Source: Pseudoxanthomonas mexicana | Lineage (GTDB): Bacteria; Pseudomonadota; Gammaproteobacteria; Xanthomonadales; Xanthomonadaceae | Direction: 5' to 3' | Length of the DNA stretch: 64,000 nt | Assembly (NCBI RefSeq): GCF_010093385.1 | Contig: NZ_PDWV01000001.1 | Location: 124,001 to 188,000 of the forward strand | Shown here: in pieces, positions 53,323-63,375 of the stretch | Layout: each line of letters begins with the position of its first letter | Position numbering within the stretch: the stretch's first letter is position 1 | Position numbers and translations under genes: made by a program | The notes under the pieces: model-generated | What the model was told of the DNA's origin: nothing | What the model saw: the letters and a program-made list of their open reading frames with translations, nothing else | Database searches by the model: none

Positions 53323-54261
53323 ATGCCCCCACCGCACTGGCGCCTGATCCTCAACGGTAAATCCGCCGGTGACGACGACCTGCGCGCGGCCGTGCAGACC
53401 CTGCGCGAGACGGGCATCGCCCTGGACGTGCGCGTCCCCTGGGAAGACGGCGATGCCGAGCGCTATGTCGCCGAGGCCATCGCCGACGGCGTCGATACGG
53501 TGATTGCGGCCGGCGGGGACGGCACCTTGAGTGAGGTCGGCGCCCCGCTGGCGCATCGCGACGCGACCGCCGACGCGATGCCCTCGCTGGGACTGGTGCC
53601 GCTGGGCACCGCCAACGATTTTGCCACGGCAGCCGGCATCCCCGACGGACCACTGGCGGCGTTGCAGTTGGTCCGCGAGGTAGCGGCCGCGCCGCTCGAC
53701 CTGTTGCGCATCGACGCCGACGATGGCACCCACTGGTGCGCGAACCTGGCCAGTGGCGGCTTCGGTACCGAAGTGACGGGGGAAACGGACGAGGGGCTGA
53801 AGAAGATGCTCGGCGGCCTGGCGGACCTGATCACCGGCATCGCCCGGCTCGGCCGCATCGATCCGCTGCAGGCCCGGCTGCGCGGACCGGACTTCGCGTG
53901 GGAGGGCGACCTGATCGCCCTCGGGATCGGCAACGGCCGGCAGGCCGGGGGAGGCCAGGCGCTGTGCCCCGATGCGCTGGTCGACGACGGCCAGCTGGAC
54001 CTGACGATCGTTCCCGACCTCTCCGGCGATGTCGCGGCCACCGTGGGCACCCTGATCAAGGAGGGCAAGCATGCGGCACTGGACCGGGTGGCGACCCGCA
54101 TCCGCCTTCCGTGGGTGGAGCTGGCCTCCGACGAACCGCTGACGCTCAATCTGGATGGGGAGCCGGTGGCCTCCCGCCGCTTCCGCGTCGACTGCGTGGC
54201 GGGACGCGTGCGGATGCACCTGCCCCTGGCGTGCCCGTTGCGCCTGAAACCATGCGCATAG
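53323..54261 (+). CDS. yegS: Lipid kinase of the YegS/diacylglycerol kinase family
   Basis: 312 aa: [19 protein letters not shown], the nucleotide motif [44 protein letters not shown], and LNLDGEPV near the end. It phosphorylates a membrane lipid, probably phosphatidylglycerol by analogy with YegS. It lies 145 bp upstream of trpE on the same strand, but the trp promoter region separates them. Confidence 0.93.
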   Translation: MPPPHWRLILNGKSAGDDDLRAAVQTLRETGIALDVRVPWEDGDAERYVAEAIADGVDTVIAAGGDGTLSEVGAPLAHRDATADAMPSLGLVPLGTANDFATAAGIPDGPLAALQLVREVAAAPLDLLRIDADDGTHWCANLASGGFGTEVTGETDEGLKKMLGGLADLITGIARLGRIDPLQARLRGPDFAWEGDLIALGIGNGRQAGGGQALCPDALVDDGQLDLTIVPDLSGDVAATVGTLIKEGKHAALDRVATRIRLPWVELASDEPLTLNLDGEPVASRRFRVDCVAGRVRMHLPLACPLRLKPCA

Positions 54262-54406
54262 TGGTCGGTCGGCGGCCGCATCGGGTAGAGTAGGGGCGTG
54301 TCCCACCCCACGCGCCCGCTTTCCCAATTTTCCGCACGCCGCAGCTGGCGATGGTGGCCCGTAGCCGTCGCCCGCCCCGCCATCGCGTCCCGGAAGGAAA
54401 GCCCGC

Positions 54407-55879
54407 TTGATCCCGCACGACCCGTTCCAGCAGTTCGCTGCTGAAGGCTTCAACCGCATCCCCGTTGTCCGTGAAGTGCTGTCCGACCTGGACACGCCGC
54501 TCTCGGTCTACCTGAAGCTCGCCGACGCGCCGCACACCTACCTGTTCGAATCGGTGGAAGGCGGCGAACGCTTCGGTCGCTACTCCATCATCGGCCTGCC
54601 GGTGCGGCGCGTGGTCACCTTCCATGGTCATCGTCTGGAAATCCGTGACCAGGGCCAGCTGGTCGAGGCACGCGAGGTCGAAGACCCATTCGCCGAAGTC
54701 GAGGCGCTGCGCGCGGCGTATTCGGTGCCGCGCCTGCCGGACCTGCCGGGGTTCACCGGCGGCTTGGTGGGCTGGTTCGGCTTCGAGTGCATCGGCTACA
54801 TCGAGCCGCGGCTCGCCACGGGCGACAAGCCGGACGAACTGGGTACGCCCGACATCCTGCTGATGCTGTCGGAGGAAGTCGCGGTCTTCGACAACCTCAA
54901 GGGCCGTCTCTATCTGATCGTGCACGCCGATCCACGCGAACCGGGTGCGTGGGAACGGGCGCAGGCGCGGCTGGATGCGCTGACCGCCAAGCTGCGCCAG
55001 CCCGGCTTCTATCCCGCGCCGATCACCCGCGACGTGCTGGACGAAAGCCACTTCGTGTCCGGCTTCACCCATGACGGCTTCATCGCCGCGGTGGAGCAGT
55101 CGAAGGAATACATACGCGCCGGCGACATCTTCCAGGTGGTGCTGAGCCAGCGCCTGAGCGTGCCGTTCAATGCGCGTCCCGTCGATGTGTACCGCGCGCT
55201 GCGCGCGCTGAATCCGTCGCCGTACATGTACTTCCTCGATGTTGGCGACGTGCAGGTGGTGGGTTCGTCGCCGGAGATCCTGGTGCGCCTGGAGCAGGGT
55301 GAAGTCACCGTGCGCCCGATCGCCGGCACCCGTCCGCGTGGGAAGACGCACGACGAGGATCTCGGGCTGGAAGCCGAGTTGCTCGCCGATCCGAAAGAAC
55401 GTGCCGAGCACCTGATGCTGATCGACCTGGGCCGCAACGACACCGGCCGGGTGTCGGAGGCCGGCACGGTGCAGGTGGGCGAGCAGTTCGTCATCGAGCG
55501 CTACAGCCACGTCATGCACATCGTCAGCGAAGTCACCGGCAGGCTTCTGCCCGGACTGAGCTATGCCGACGTGCTGCGTGCGACGTTCCCCGCCGGTACG
55601 GTCAGCGGCGCGCCTAAGATCCGCGCGCTGGAAGTGATCCGCGAACTGGAGCCGATCAAGCGCAATGTCTACGCCGGCAGCATCGGCTACATCGGCTGGC
55701 ACGGCGATGCCGACACCGCCATCGCCATCCGCACCGCCGTCATCAAGGACGGCCGTCTGCACGTGCAGGCCGGCGCCGGCATCGTCTACGACTCCGATCC
55801 CGAGAAGGAATGGGACGAGACGATGAACAAGGGGCGTGCGCTGTTCCGTGCGGTCGCGGAAGCGGCGAAGGGCCTGTGA
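54407..55879 (+). CDS. trpE: Anthranilate synthase component I TrpE
   Basis: Makes anthranilate from chorismate with TrpG. 490 aa. The N-terminal feedback site segment is [20 protein letters not shown]. The chorismate core has [56 protein letters not shown] and [13 protein letters not shown]. It starts with TTG at 54407 after AAGGAAAG; no in-frame ATG fits. In the 145-bp leader I did not find a clear attenuator peptide with adjacent Trp codons. Confidence 0.97.
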   Translation: MIPHDPFQQFAAEGFNRIPVVREVLSDLDTPLSVYLKLADAPHTYLFESVEGGERFGRYSIIGLPVRRVVTFHGHRLEIRDQGQLVEAREVEDPFAEVEALRAAYSVPRLPDLPGFTGGLVGWFGFECIGYIEPRLATGDKPDELGTPDILLMLSEEVAVFDNLKGRLYLIVHADPREPGAWERAQARLDALTAKLRQPGFYPAPITRDVLDESHFVSGFTHDGFIAAVEQSKEYIRAGDIFQVVLSQRLSVPFNARPVDVYRALRALNPSPYMYFLDVGDVQVVGSSPEILVRLEQGEVTVRPIAGTRPRGKTHDEDLGLEAELLADPKERAEHLMLIDLGRNDTGRVSEAGTVQVGEQFVIERYSHVMHIVSEVTGRLLPGLSYADVLRATFPAGTVSGAPKIRALEVIRELEPIKRNVYAGSIGYIGWHGDADTAIAIRTAVIKDGRLHVQAGAGIVYDSDPEKEWDETMNKGRALFRAVAEAAKGL

Positions 55880-56970
55880 TGGAGATCGCCACAGACAACG
55901 CCAGGATCAGCCTGCGCAACGACTACAGCGAGGGCGCACATCCACGCCTGCTGCAGGCGTTGGCTGTCGCGAGCGCCGAGGTCAACCGGGGCTATGGTCT
56001 CGATGTCCACAGCGCACGCGCCGCCGCGCTGATCCGCGACCGCCTGGGTCGCGACGCCGACGTCCATTTCCTGGCCGGCGGCACCCAGACCAACCTCGTT
56101 GCGCTGGCGGCTTTCCTCCGGCCGCACGAAGCGGTGATCGCGCCGGCCAGCGGCCATATCGCCATGCACGAGACTGGCGCCATCGAGGCCAGCGGCCACA
56201 AGGTGCTGACGGTCGCCACGCCGGACGGCAAGCTGAGTCCGGCGCTGATCCGGCCGTGCGTCGACGGCCACCACGGCGAGCACATGGTGAAGCCGCGGCT
56301 GGTCTACATCTCCAACAGCACGGAATGGGGAACCGTCTACAGCGCCGAGGAACTGCAGGCGCTGGGCGGCTTCTGTCGCGATCACGGCCTGCTGCTCTAC
56401 GTCGACGGCGCGCGTCTTTCCTCGGCGTTGACGACCGAAGGCAATGACGTCGACCTCGCCTTGCTGGCCGGGCAGGCCGATGCGTTCTACATCGGTGGCA
56501 CCAAGAACGGTGCGTTGCTGGGCGAGGCGCTGGTCATCGTCAATCCGGTCCTGCGCACGGATTTCCGCCACATCATCAAGCAGCGCGGTGCGATGCTGGC
56601 CAAGGGCATGGTGGTGGGTGCGCAGTTCGAAGCGCTGTTCGAGGACGGCCTGTACTTCGTGCTGGCCACGCATGCGAACGCCATGGCGGCGCGGCTGCGC
56701 GAGATCCTGCAGCGGGCCGGCGTGCCGCTGGCCGTGGACTCGCCCAGCAACCAGGTGTTTCCGGTGCTGCCGGACGCGGTGGTGGAGCGCCTGCGGTCGT
56801 TCGTGGAGTTCGAAACCTGGGAGCGGCGAGGCGACGGGACCACGGTGATCCGGCTGATGACGTCGTGGGCGACGCCGGAGTCCGACATCGAAGCGTTCGC
56901 GGCGACTTTCTCCGCGCTGTATACAGAGGGTCGGGCCGTTGGTGCCGCCCAGCAGGCACAAGGAGCCTGA
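55879..56970 (+). CDS. ltaE: Low-specificity L-threonine aldolase
   Basis: PLP enzyme that cleaves threonine/allo-threonine to glycine and acetaldehyde. 363 aa with NDYSEGAHPRLLQAL, FLAGGTQTNLVALAAFL, ISNSTEWGTVYSAEEL, YVDGARLSSAL and the Schiff-base Lys in FYIGGTKNGALLGEAL. Its ATG overlaps the trpE stop and trpG follows 3 bp after its own stop, so it is embedded in the trp operon. Confidence 0.92.
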   Translation: MEIATDNARISLRNDYSEGAHPRLLQALAVASAEVNRGYGLDVHSARAAALIRDRLGRDADVHFLAGGTQTNLVALAAFLRPHEAVIAPASGHIAMHETGAIEASGHKVLTVATPDGKLSPALIRPCVDGHHGEHMVKPRLVYISNSTEWGTVYSAEELQALGGFCRDHGLLLYVDGARLSSALTTEGNDVDLALLAGQADAFYIGGTKNGALLGEALVIVNPVLRTDFRHIIKQRGAMLAKGMVVGAQFEALFEDGLYFVLATHANAMAARLREILQRAGVPLAVDSPSNQVFPVLPDAVVERLRSFVEFETWERRGDGTTVIRLMTSWATPESDIEAFAATFSALYTEGRAVGAAQQAQGA

Positions 56971-56973
56971 CCG

Positions 56974-57552
56974 ATGCTGTTGATGATCGACAACTACGAC
57001 AGCTTCACCTACAACCTCGTGCAGTACCTGCAGTCGCTGGGTGCCGAGGTGAAGGTGGTGCGCAACGATGCGATGACGGTGGACGAGATCGCGAAGCTCG
57101 CGCCCGAGCGCATCGTCATCTCGCCCGGCCCGTGCACGCCGAATGAAGCAGGCGTCTCGCTGGAGATCATCGAACGGCTGGGTGCGAACACGCCGATCCT
57201 GGGTGTGTGCCTGGGCCATCAGAGCATCGGCCAGGCCTACGGCGGCCACGTCATCCGCGCGGGCCGCATCATGCATGGCAAGACCTCGCGTATCCGTCAC
57301 GAAGGCAAGGGCGTGTTCGCCGGCCTGCCGGATGCCTACGAGGCCACGCGCTACCACTCGCTGGTGGTGGAGCGCAGCAGCCTGCCGGATGCGCTGGAAG
57401 TCACCGCCTGGACCGAGAACGAGGACGGCAGCTTCGAGGAAATCATGGGTCTGCGCCATCGCGAATATCCCGTGGAAGGCGTGCAGTTCCACCCCGAGTC
57501 GATCCTGACGGAGCACGGGCACGCGCTGCTGAAGAACTTCCTCGAACGATGA
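56974..57552 (+). CDS. trpG: Anthranilate synthase component II TrpG
   Basis: Glutamine amidotransferase subunit supplying ammonia to TrpE. 192 aa class I domain: [29 protein letters not shown], catalytic Cys in [12 protein letters not shown], and the His-Glu pair in [15 protein letters not shown]. The length and absence of further domains show it is TrpG/PabA type. Confidence 0.96.
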   Translation: MLLMIDNYDSFTYNLVQYLQSLGAEVKVVRNDAMTVDEIAKLAPERIVISPGPCTPNEAGVSLEIIERLGANTPILGVCLGHQSIGQAYGGHVIRAGRIMHGKTSRIRHEGKGVFAGLPDAYEATRYHSLVVERSSLPDALEVTAWTENEDGSFEEIMGLRHREYPVEGVQFHPESILTEHGHALLKNFLER

Positions 57553-57556
57553 CGCA

Positions 57557-57610
57557 GGGCGGGCCTCGGCCCGCCATCGCCATGCCGGTGGGTCAGGGCC
57601 CACCCTACGG
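57557..57610. repeat. Two short hairpins between trpG and trpD
   Basis: GGGCGGGCCTCGGCCCGCC and GGTGGGTCAGGGCCCACCCTACGG. The second looks like the GTAGGGTGGG-type repeat seen in many Xanthomonas-like genomes. They could attenuate or stabilise the mRNA between trpG and trpD. Confidence 0.5.
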
Positions 57611-57617
57611 AGCCGAC

Positions 57618-58664
57618 ATGCCACTGACCCCACAAGAAGCCCTCCAGCGCACCATCGAGCACCGCGAGATCTTCCACGACGAGATGGTCGACCTGATGCG
57701 CCAGATCATGCGCGGCGACGTCTCGCCGACCATGACGGCCGCCATCCTGACCGGCTTGCGCGTGAAGAAAGAGACCGTCGGCGAGATCGCCGGCGCCGCC
57801 ACGGTGATGCGCGAGTTCTCGCGCACCGTCGAAGTCGCCGACCGCACGCATCTGGTCGACATCGTCGGCACCGGCGGCGACGGTTCCCACACCTTCAACA
57901 TCTCCACATGCTCGATGTTCGTCGCGGCGGCGGCCGGTGCGCGCATCGCCAAGCATGGCAATCGCAGCGTGTCGTCGAAGTCCGGCAGCGCCGACGTGCT
58001 GGAAGCGCTGGGCGTCAGCATCGAACTGCAGCCCGAGCAGGTGGCGCAATCCATCGCGCAGACAGGAATCGGCTTCATGTTCGCGCCCATCCATCCCCCC
58101 GCGATGAAGGTGGTCGCGCCGGTGCGGCGCGAAATGGGCGTGCGCACCATCTTCAACATCCTTGGTCCGCTGACCAATCCCGCGGGCGCGCCCAGCATCC
58201 TGATGGGCGTGTTCCATCCGGACCTCGTCGGCATCCAGGCCCGCGTGCTGCAGGAGCTGGGTGCCGAGCGCGCGCTGGTGGTCTGGGGTCGCGACGGCAT
58301 GGACGAACTTTCGCTCGGCGCCGGGACATTGGTCGGCGAACTGCGCGACGGCGAAGTGCGGGAATACGAGCTGCACCCGGAAGACTTCGGCATCGCGATG
58401 GCCGCCAGCCGCAACCTGCGCGTGGCCGACGCGGCCGAGTCGAAGGCGATGCTGCTGGGCGTGCTGGACAACAAGCCCGGCCCAGCCCGCGAGATCGTGG
58501 TGCTGAACGCGGGTGCGGCGCTGTACGTGGCCGGCGTGGCGGAGAGCATCGAGGATGGCATCGCCCGCTCACGCGATGCCATCGCCAGCGGCCGGGCCCT
58601 GGAGCGCCTGCAGCAGTTCGTTGCGACCACACAGGCCCTGGGCCTGTCGCATGGGGAGGCATGA
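57618..58664 (+). CDS. trpD: Anthranilate phosphoribosyltransferase TrpD
   Basis: 348 aa: [68 protein letters not shown] and GMDELS. It adds phosphoribosyl pyrophosphate to anthranilate. The abm gene follows 1 bp after the stop. Confidence 0.97.
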   Translation: MPLTPQEALQRTIEHREIFHDEMVDLMRQIMRGDVSPTMTAAILTGLRVKKETVGEIAGAATVMREFSRTVEVADRTHLVDIVGTGGDGSHTFNISTCSMFVAAAAGARIAKHGNRSVSSKSGSADVLEALGVSIELQPEQVAQSIAQTGIGFMFAPIHPPAMKVVAPVRREMGVRTIFNILGPLTNPAGAPSILMGVFHPDLVGIQARVLQELGAERALVVWGRDGMDELSLGAGTLVGELRDGEVREYELHPEDFGIAMAASRNLRVADAAESKAMLLGVLDNKPGPAREIVVLNAGAALYVAGVAESIEDGIARSRDAIASGRALERLQQFVATTQALGLSHGEA

Positions 58665-58665
58665 C

Positions 58666-59025
58666 ATGGCTGCCAGCGGATTCGCTCGCCTACCCAAACC
58701 CCCTTATTACGCGGTGATTTTTTCGTCGTTGCGCAACAGCCAGGATGGGGCCGGCTACGGTGCCATGGCTGAGCGGATGGTCGAACTGGCGCAGCGGCAG
58801 CCGGGGTTCCTCGGGATGGAATCCACCCGTGGGGCGGATGGTTTCGGCATCACCGTGGCGTACTGGGAAAGCGAGGCCGCGATCCTCGCCTGGCGCCAGC
58901 ATGCCGAGCACACGGCCGCGCGCGAGCAGGGCCGGCGGGACTGGTACGACCACTTCGAACTGCGGGTCGCCAGGGTCGAGCGGGCCTACGGCTGGGGCCG
59001 CGGAACCGCCGAGCGCCGCGGATAG
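58666..59025 (+). CDS. Antibiotic biosynthesis monooxygenase (ABM)-fold protein in the trp operon
   Basis: 119 aa. [19 protein letters not shown] and [17 protein letters not shown] lead to [21 protein letters not shown], matching the ABM/DUF4188-like ferredoxin-fold. Such proteins act on small quinone-like or heme substrates; here the substrate is unknown. The location between trpD and trpC suggests a role linked to indole or anthranilate oxidation, or simple co-expression. Confidence 0.82.
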   Translation: MAASGFARLPKPPYYAVIFSSLRNSQDGAGYGAMAERMVELAQRQPGFLGMESTRGADGFGITVAYWESEAAILAWRQHAEHTAAREQGRRDWYDHFELRVARVERAYGWGRGTAERRG

Positions 59026-59071
59026 TGCGAAAATACGGGCCCCGTACGGGCGGGATCCGCCTGAGGACTGC

Positions 59072-59866
59072 ATGAGCGACATCCTGACCACCATCCTCGC
59101 CCGCAAGGCGGACGAGATCGCCGAGCGCAGCGCCCGCGTCTCGCTGGCCGACCTGCGCGCGCGCGTCGCCGATGCGCCGCCGACGCGCGGCTTCGCCGAC
59201 GCACTGAACGCGATGATCGCGCAGGGCGATCCGGCGGTGATCGCCGAGGTGAAGAAGGCCAGTCCCTCGAAGGGCGTGATCCGCCCGGACTTCCGCCCTG
59301 CCGATATCGCCGTCAGCTACGAGTTCGGCGGCGCGGCCTGCCTGTCGGTGCTGACGGACGTGGACTTCTTCCAGGGCGCGGACGACTATCTGCGCCAGGC
59401 GCGTGACGCATGCACGCTGCCGGTGCTGCGCAAGGACTTCACCGTCGATCCGTACCAGGTGTACGAAGCGCGTGCGTTGGGCGCGGACTGCATCCTGCTG
59501 ATCGTGGCGGCGCTGGACGACGGCCAGCTGGTCGACCTGTCCGGCCTGGCCATGCAGCTGGGCATGGACGTGCTGGTGGAAGTGCACGACATCGACGAAC
59601 TGGAGCGCGCCCTGCAGGTGCCGGTGCCGCTGGTCGGGATCAACAACCGCAATCTGCGCACCTTCGAGGTCAGTCTGGACACCACGCTGGCGATGAAGGA
59701 CGCGGTGCCGAAGGACCGGCTGCTGGTCACCGAAAGCGGCATCGTGGTGCCGGAGGATGTCGCCACGATGCGCGACGCGGGCGTGAATGCCTTCCTGGTG
59801 GGCGAGACCTTCATGCGCGCCGAAGAACCCGGCGAGGCCCTGCGTCAGCTATTCTTCGCGACATGA
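59072..59866 (+). CDS. trpC: Indole-3-glycerol phosphate synthase TrpC
   Basis: 264 aa TIM barrel: [86 protein letters not shown] and [13 protein letters not shown]. It is monofunctional, since no TrpF domain is fused. Its stop overlaps the next start (ATGA). Confidence 0.97.
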   Translation: MSDILTTILARKADEIAERSARVSLADLRARVADAPPTRGFADALNAMIAQGDPAVIAEVKKASPSKGVIRPDFRPADIAVSYEFGGAACLSVLTDVDFFQGADDYLRQARDACTLPVLRKDFTVDPYQVYEARALGADCILLIVAALDDGQLVDLSGLAMQLGMDVLVEVHDIDELERALQVPVPLVGINNRNLRTFEVSLDTTLAMKDAVPKDRLLVTESGIVVPEDVATMRDAGVNAFLVGETFMRAEEPGEALRQLFFAT

Positions 59867-60585
59867 CGGACGCTCCTTATCCGACGCCGCGTGCCGATGC
59901 GCCGGTTGTCGTCTTCGACTTCGACCACACGCTTTACGATGGCGATTCCGGCGGCCATCTGGTCAAGTGGCTGATCCAGCGCAATCCACTGCGCATGATC
60001 GCGGCCTTGGCCGCATCCGTCGTGCTGGGGCCGATGGTGGCGTTCCTGCCGACACGGCGTCGCGGCATCTCCGGGTACATCTGGATCGGCACGTTCGGCC
60101 TGCACGGTCGGCGCAGCTTCGATGCGCTGATCGACCAGTACGTGGCCATCCATCGCGAGGACGTGCAGCGACGCCTGCTGCCGCATGCGCTGGAGGTGTT
60201 CCGCGAGCATCGGGCCACCGGCGACCGCGTCGTCGTCGCGACCGGCGCCCCGCCCGAGCTGGCGCGTGCCATCCTCAGTTTCGTCGCGCACGAGGACGTG
60301 CCGGTGATCGGCACGGCCGTCGGCCCGCGCCTGGGCGCGGTCGTGGCCACGCGCCACTGCCACAACGAAGAGAAGATGCGCATGCTGCGCGAGCGAGGCT
60401 ATGGCGAAATCGCGGTGGCGTACTCCGACAGCAGTGCCGACCTGCCATTGCTGAAGGCGGCACGCGCGCCCGTGGTGGTCAACCCGAAGCCGGCGCGCGT
60501 GGACATGTTCAGGCGCGTGCTGCCGCCGGGAACCCCCATCCTCAACTGGGGCTGCAGGGAGCGGGGCGGGGCGGCGGCGTCCTAG
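59863..60585 (+). CDS. HAD-family phosphatase
   Basis: 240 aa with the HAD motifs [20 protein letters not shown] (I), [12 protein letters not shown] (II), a Lys in NEEKM (III) and [12 protein letters not shown] (IV). This is the subclass IB/PSP-like group often annotated as phosphoserine phosphatase-like. It overlaps trpC, is probably the last gene of the trp unit, and converges with the zinc-ribbon gene. Confidence 0.85.
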   Translation: MTDAPYPTPRADAPVVVFDFDHTLYDGDSGGHLVKWLIQRNPLRMIAALAASVVLGPMVAFLPTRRRGISGYIWIGTFGLHGRRSFDALIDQYVAIHREDVQRRLLPHALEVFREHRATGDRVVVATGAPPELARAILSFVAHEDVPVIGTAVGPRLGAVVATRHCHNEEKMRMLRERGYGEIAVAYSDSSADLPLLKAARAPVVVNPKPARVDMFRRVLPPGTPILNWGCRERGGAAAS

Positions 60586-60597
60586 GCGCCCGCCGCG

Positions 60598-60972
60598 TCA
60601 GAAGCGCTCGGGCGCGTTCCAGTCCTTGATCAGGTCGGCGAACTCGATCTCCGCAAAGTCTCGGTACTCGCCTGCATCGTAGAATCGGCCGTAACACCCC
60701 TTGCAGCTCTCGAACCAGATGTGAGGCTGCAACGGGTCGACCATCCGGATCAGGTCGCGATGGCCCACGCACGCGGGACATTTGATCCGGTCGATCTTGT
60801 TGTACTGCTCGCCCTGGACCGGATCGCCGACATCGAGTTCGCCAGCCCGGTCTTTCAGCGTTTCGTGATCCACCATCTCGAACCACAGGCCTCTGCACCC
60901 TTCGCAGCGATGAACGTTCGCTTGCGCCATGGCGATCGGTTCCATCGTGCTGTGGCATTTCGGGCATTGCAT
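60598..60972 (-). CDS. TFIIB-type zinc-ribbon protein
   Basis: 124 aa with two Cys4-type ribbons: MQCPKCHSTMEP...HRCEGCRGLWFE and KCPACVG...ESCKGCYGRFYDAGEYRDF. This is the zf-TFIIB/DUF2150-like small protein common in Xanthomonadaceae. The function is unknown; nucleic-acid or protein binding is likely. Confidence 0.88.
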   Translation of the reverse strand: MQCPKCHSTMEPIAMAQANVHRCEGCRGLWFEMVDHETLKDRAGELDVGDPVQGEQYNKIDRIKCPACVGHRDLIRMVDPLQPHIWFESCKGCYGRFYDAGEYRDFAEIEFADLIKDWNAPERF

Positions 60973-61051
60973 GAAAAGACCTCGGAAGGCGGGTGAGCAG
61001 ACCGCTGGATTCTAACCGGGCGCCGGTTTGCCGTGCGAACGGCTGCGATGG

Positions 61052-62746
61052 CTAGAGTTGCAGGGGTTCCACCGCCACCTTCGGCAACAGCCGCCGGGTG
61101 AAGTAGCTCTCTTTGTAGTAGCGCACCTTCCGGCACAGGATCGGATGGGCCAGACCTTCGTAGAGCACGATTTCCTTCTCCGGCCCCATGGCCTTGAGTT
61201 CCTGGGGCAACATCAGGGCGCGCTTCTCCAGCACCTCGTTATCCGAGACATTGCGACCCTGTCCATGCGAGCGGGTCCGTGCGCGGCGACGGATCGTCGT
61301 ATAGCCAAGCATTTCCGAATAGTCGTTGGCGTCCTGCTGCTCGCGGGGCGCATAGATGATCTGCAGCGCGTGATTGGTGATGATGGTGCGCGAAAGCTCC
61401 TTGCCGTAGACCGCATCCAGCTGCGCCATCGACTGGATGATGGGCAGCAGCCGCAGGTTGTAGCCGGCCATGTAGGCGACGGCCTTGGAGATGATGTCCA
61501 CGCGTCCGATCGAGGTGAACTCATCCATCAGCAGCAGGCACTGGTGTTTCAGTGACGCGTCGTTATGCGGCAACGTCTTGGTGTTGACGTTGATCAGCTG
61601 GCTGAAGAACAGGTTCACGATCAACCGACTCTCGGCAAGCTTGTTCGGCTGGATGCCGACGTAGATCGTCATCCGACGCCGACGCACGTCGTCGAGGCGG
61701 AAATCATCCTCGCTGGTCGCCGCGTCGAGCACCGGATTGAGCCACGGATTCAGTGGCTCCCGGAACGAACCGATGATGGACGCGAACGTCACGTCGGCCT
61801 GCGAGAGCAGGCCGGAAAACGCCGTACGGGACTGCTGGCTGAGGAAGGGCGCTTCCACGAGTTTCTGCAGGTAGGGTTTCAGCTCTCCGCCGTCACCGGA
61901 TGCGAGCCGCAGCACCGCGCCGAGGGTGGGCTTCTCGGTAGTGTCGTCGTGCTCGTGCCGCTCGAACAGATACAGCGCGAACGCCAGAAACGCATTGCGC
62001 GCCTGGCTGACCCAGAACTTGTCCTTGTCGTCGCCATCGGGGTAGAGCATCGCGGCGATGCTCTGCAGGTCGGAGACGCGGAAGGCAGGGTCCGGCGACA
62101 CGTAGGTCATCGGATTCCACCGATGGGTCCGGCGATCTTCCGCGAACGGATTGAACAGGTACACCTCGTGCCCGATCGATTGCCGCCAACCCGAAGTGAG
62201 GTCGAAGTTCTCCTGCTTGATGTCGAGCACCACCGCGGATTCGCGATAGTCCAGAAGATTCGGTATCACGACGCCCACGCCCTTGCCCGAACGGGTGGGG
62301 GCGGCCAGGATCACGAACTGCTGACCGCGCAAGCGCAGCAGCTTGCCGCTCATCTGGCCCACGACGATGCCGTCGTCCCCGCCGCCAAGGAATCCCTTCC
62401 TGCCCAGATCGACCATGCCGGCGAACCTGGCCCGGCCGTGCAGGTTACGGTGACTGCGCAACTTGTAGATCATCACCACCAATGCAGCCCATGCAAGCAG
62501 CATCAGTCCGCCGCCGATCGCGCCCGCAGTCTTGATGCGCCAGGCATAAGGCTGTACGCGCGGGTGGTCCAGGTGCCTCAGATAGTCGAAGTAGGTGCTC
62601 CATCCGACCTGCCCACCATCCAGGCCGAGGAACAGCAGCGAGAGATAGCCGGCCAGATAGATCGCCGCCAAGAGAGCGGCGATGCCGAGCACGACGCTTG
62701 CCAGAATACGCACGTTTCCCAAGAGTCCCCCTGTCACCGATTCCAT
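61052..62746 (-). CDS. virD4: VirD4/TraG-type coupling ATPase (type IV secretion or conjugation)
   Basis: 564 aa inner-membrane coupling protein that hands DNA-protein or effector substrates to a type IV channel. Two N-terminal membrane segments (residues about 8-35 and 73-92) precede the RecA-like core: Walker A APTRSGKGVGVVIPNLLDYR, RWNPMTYVS, and Walker B LLLMDEFTSIGRVDIISK, plus ITNHALQIIYAPREQQDANDY. No VirB genes are visible in the window. The paired upstream membrane protein suggests a mobilisation module. It may belong to a conjugative element or to the effector-delivering system. Confidence 0.88.
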   Translation of the reverse strand: MESVTGGLLGNVRILASVVLGIAALLAAIYLAGYLSLLFLGLDGGQVGWSTYFDYLRHLDHPRVQPYAWRIKTAGAIGGGLMLLAWAALVVMIYKLRSHRNLHGRARFAGMVDLGRKGFLGGGDDGIVVGQMSGKLLRLRGQQFVILAAPTRSGKGVGVVIPNLLDYRESAVVLDIKQENFDLTSGWRQSIGHEVYLFNPFAEDRRTHRWNPMTYVSPDPAFRVSDLQSIAAMLYPDGDDKDKFWVSQARNAFLAFALYLFERHEHDDTTEKPTLGAVLRLASGDGGELKPYLQKLVEAPFLSQQSRTAFSGLLSQADVTFASIIGSFREPLNPWLNPVLDAATSEDDFRLDDVRRRRMTIYVGIQPNKLAESRLIVNLFFSQLINVNTKTLPHNDASLKHQCLLLMDEFTSIGRVDIISKAVAYMAGYNLRLLPIIQSMAQLDAVYGKELSRTIITNHALQIIYAPREQQDANDYSEMLGYTTIRRRARTRSHGQGRNVSDNEVLEKRALMLPQELKAMGPEKEIVLYEGLAHPILCRKVRYYKESYFTRRLLPKVAVEPLQL

Positions 62747-62778
62747 TCACACGGCCGTGTGCGGCCTTTCGCCCGTCG

Positions 62779-63375
62779 TCAGCGCTGTCCTGCGGGTTCG
62801 CTGCCGTCCGCGGCTGCGCCATCGACCAGCACATACTCCCCGTTCTTCTTCCACCGGCGCAGACCCTCCTCGAGCTTGATGCAGGGCGCGCCATCGCACG
62901 CAGTGATCGTCACGTGACGCAGGGCTTCGAGCACCTCCGCATCCACGTACGCGCGCTGAGCGCGCTGCACGTTGTGCCATGACGCATAGCCGGTCCCTGC
63001 CACCAACAGCAGGCATGCCACTGCGATAGCCCCCAGCGTACCCGCACCCAGGAAGCGCAGCCGTCTTTCGAGTGCCGCCTGCTCGTGTTGAAGACGATCC
63101 GTCACCTGCTTCAGGCGCGCCGTGGTGTCGAGAATCGCCTGCGTCGCAGCGGGCACCTTCTCCGACAGCGCCGAGGAAACGGCAGAACCTGCGTGCTCGA
63201 CAAGCTCGCGCTTCCCTTCCTCGATCGTCCTTCGTACCACGATCGCTGCGCCCTGAAGATCCTGCGCCGAGGCCTGCTGCGAAGCCGCTGCCTGCTCGCA
63301 CTTTTCCTTGAGGTGGGCGGCGAGCAGTGCTGCATTGGCGACGAATTCATCCATCTTCGACGAGTCCATATCCAT
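62779..63375 (-). CDS. Mobilisation (MobB)-like coiled-coil membrane protein upstream of virD4
   Basis: 198 aa. A coiled-coil N-terminal half (about residues 5-115) is followed by a single membrane helix (about 120-145) and a tail VLEALRHVTITACDGAPCIK ending KNGEYVLVDG. The layout and the paired Cys match the island protein at 5535-6098 (VEAVNH..PCG..C..GKYRPV). It lies 32 bp upstream of virD4 on the same strand, so it is likely a coupling-protein partner or relaxase accessory. The ATG at 63375 is chosen because the hydrophilic N-terminus begins there. Confidence 0.6.
   Translation of the reverse strand: MDMDSSKMDEFVANAALLAAHLKEKCEQAAASQQASAQDLQGAAIVVRRTIEEGKRELVEHAGSAVSSALSEKVPAATQAILDTTARLKQVTDRLQHEQAALERRLRFLGAGTLGAIAVACLLLVAGTGYASWHNVQRAQRAYVDAEVLEALRHVTITACDGAPCIKLEEGLRRWKKNGEYVLVDGAAADGSEPAGQR

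Noticed and set aside
54262-54406. trp attenuator leader peptide before trpE
   Set aside because: I looked for a short frame with adjacent Trp codons followed by alternative hairpins and did not find a convincing one.
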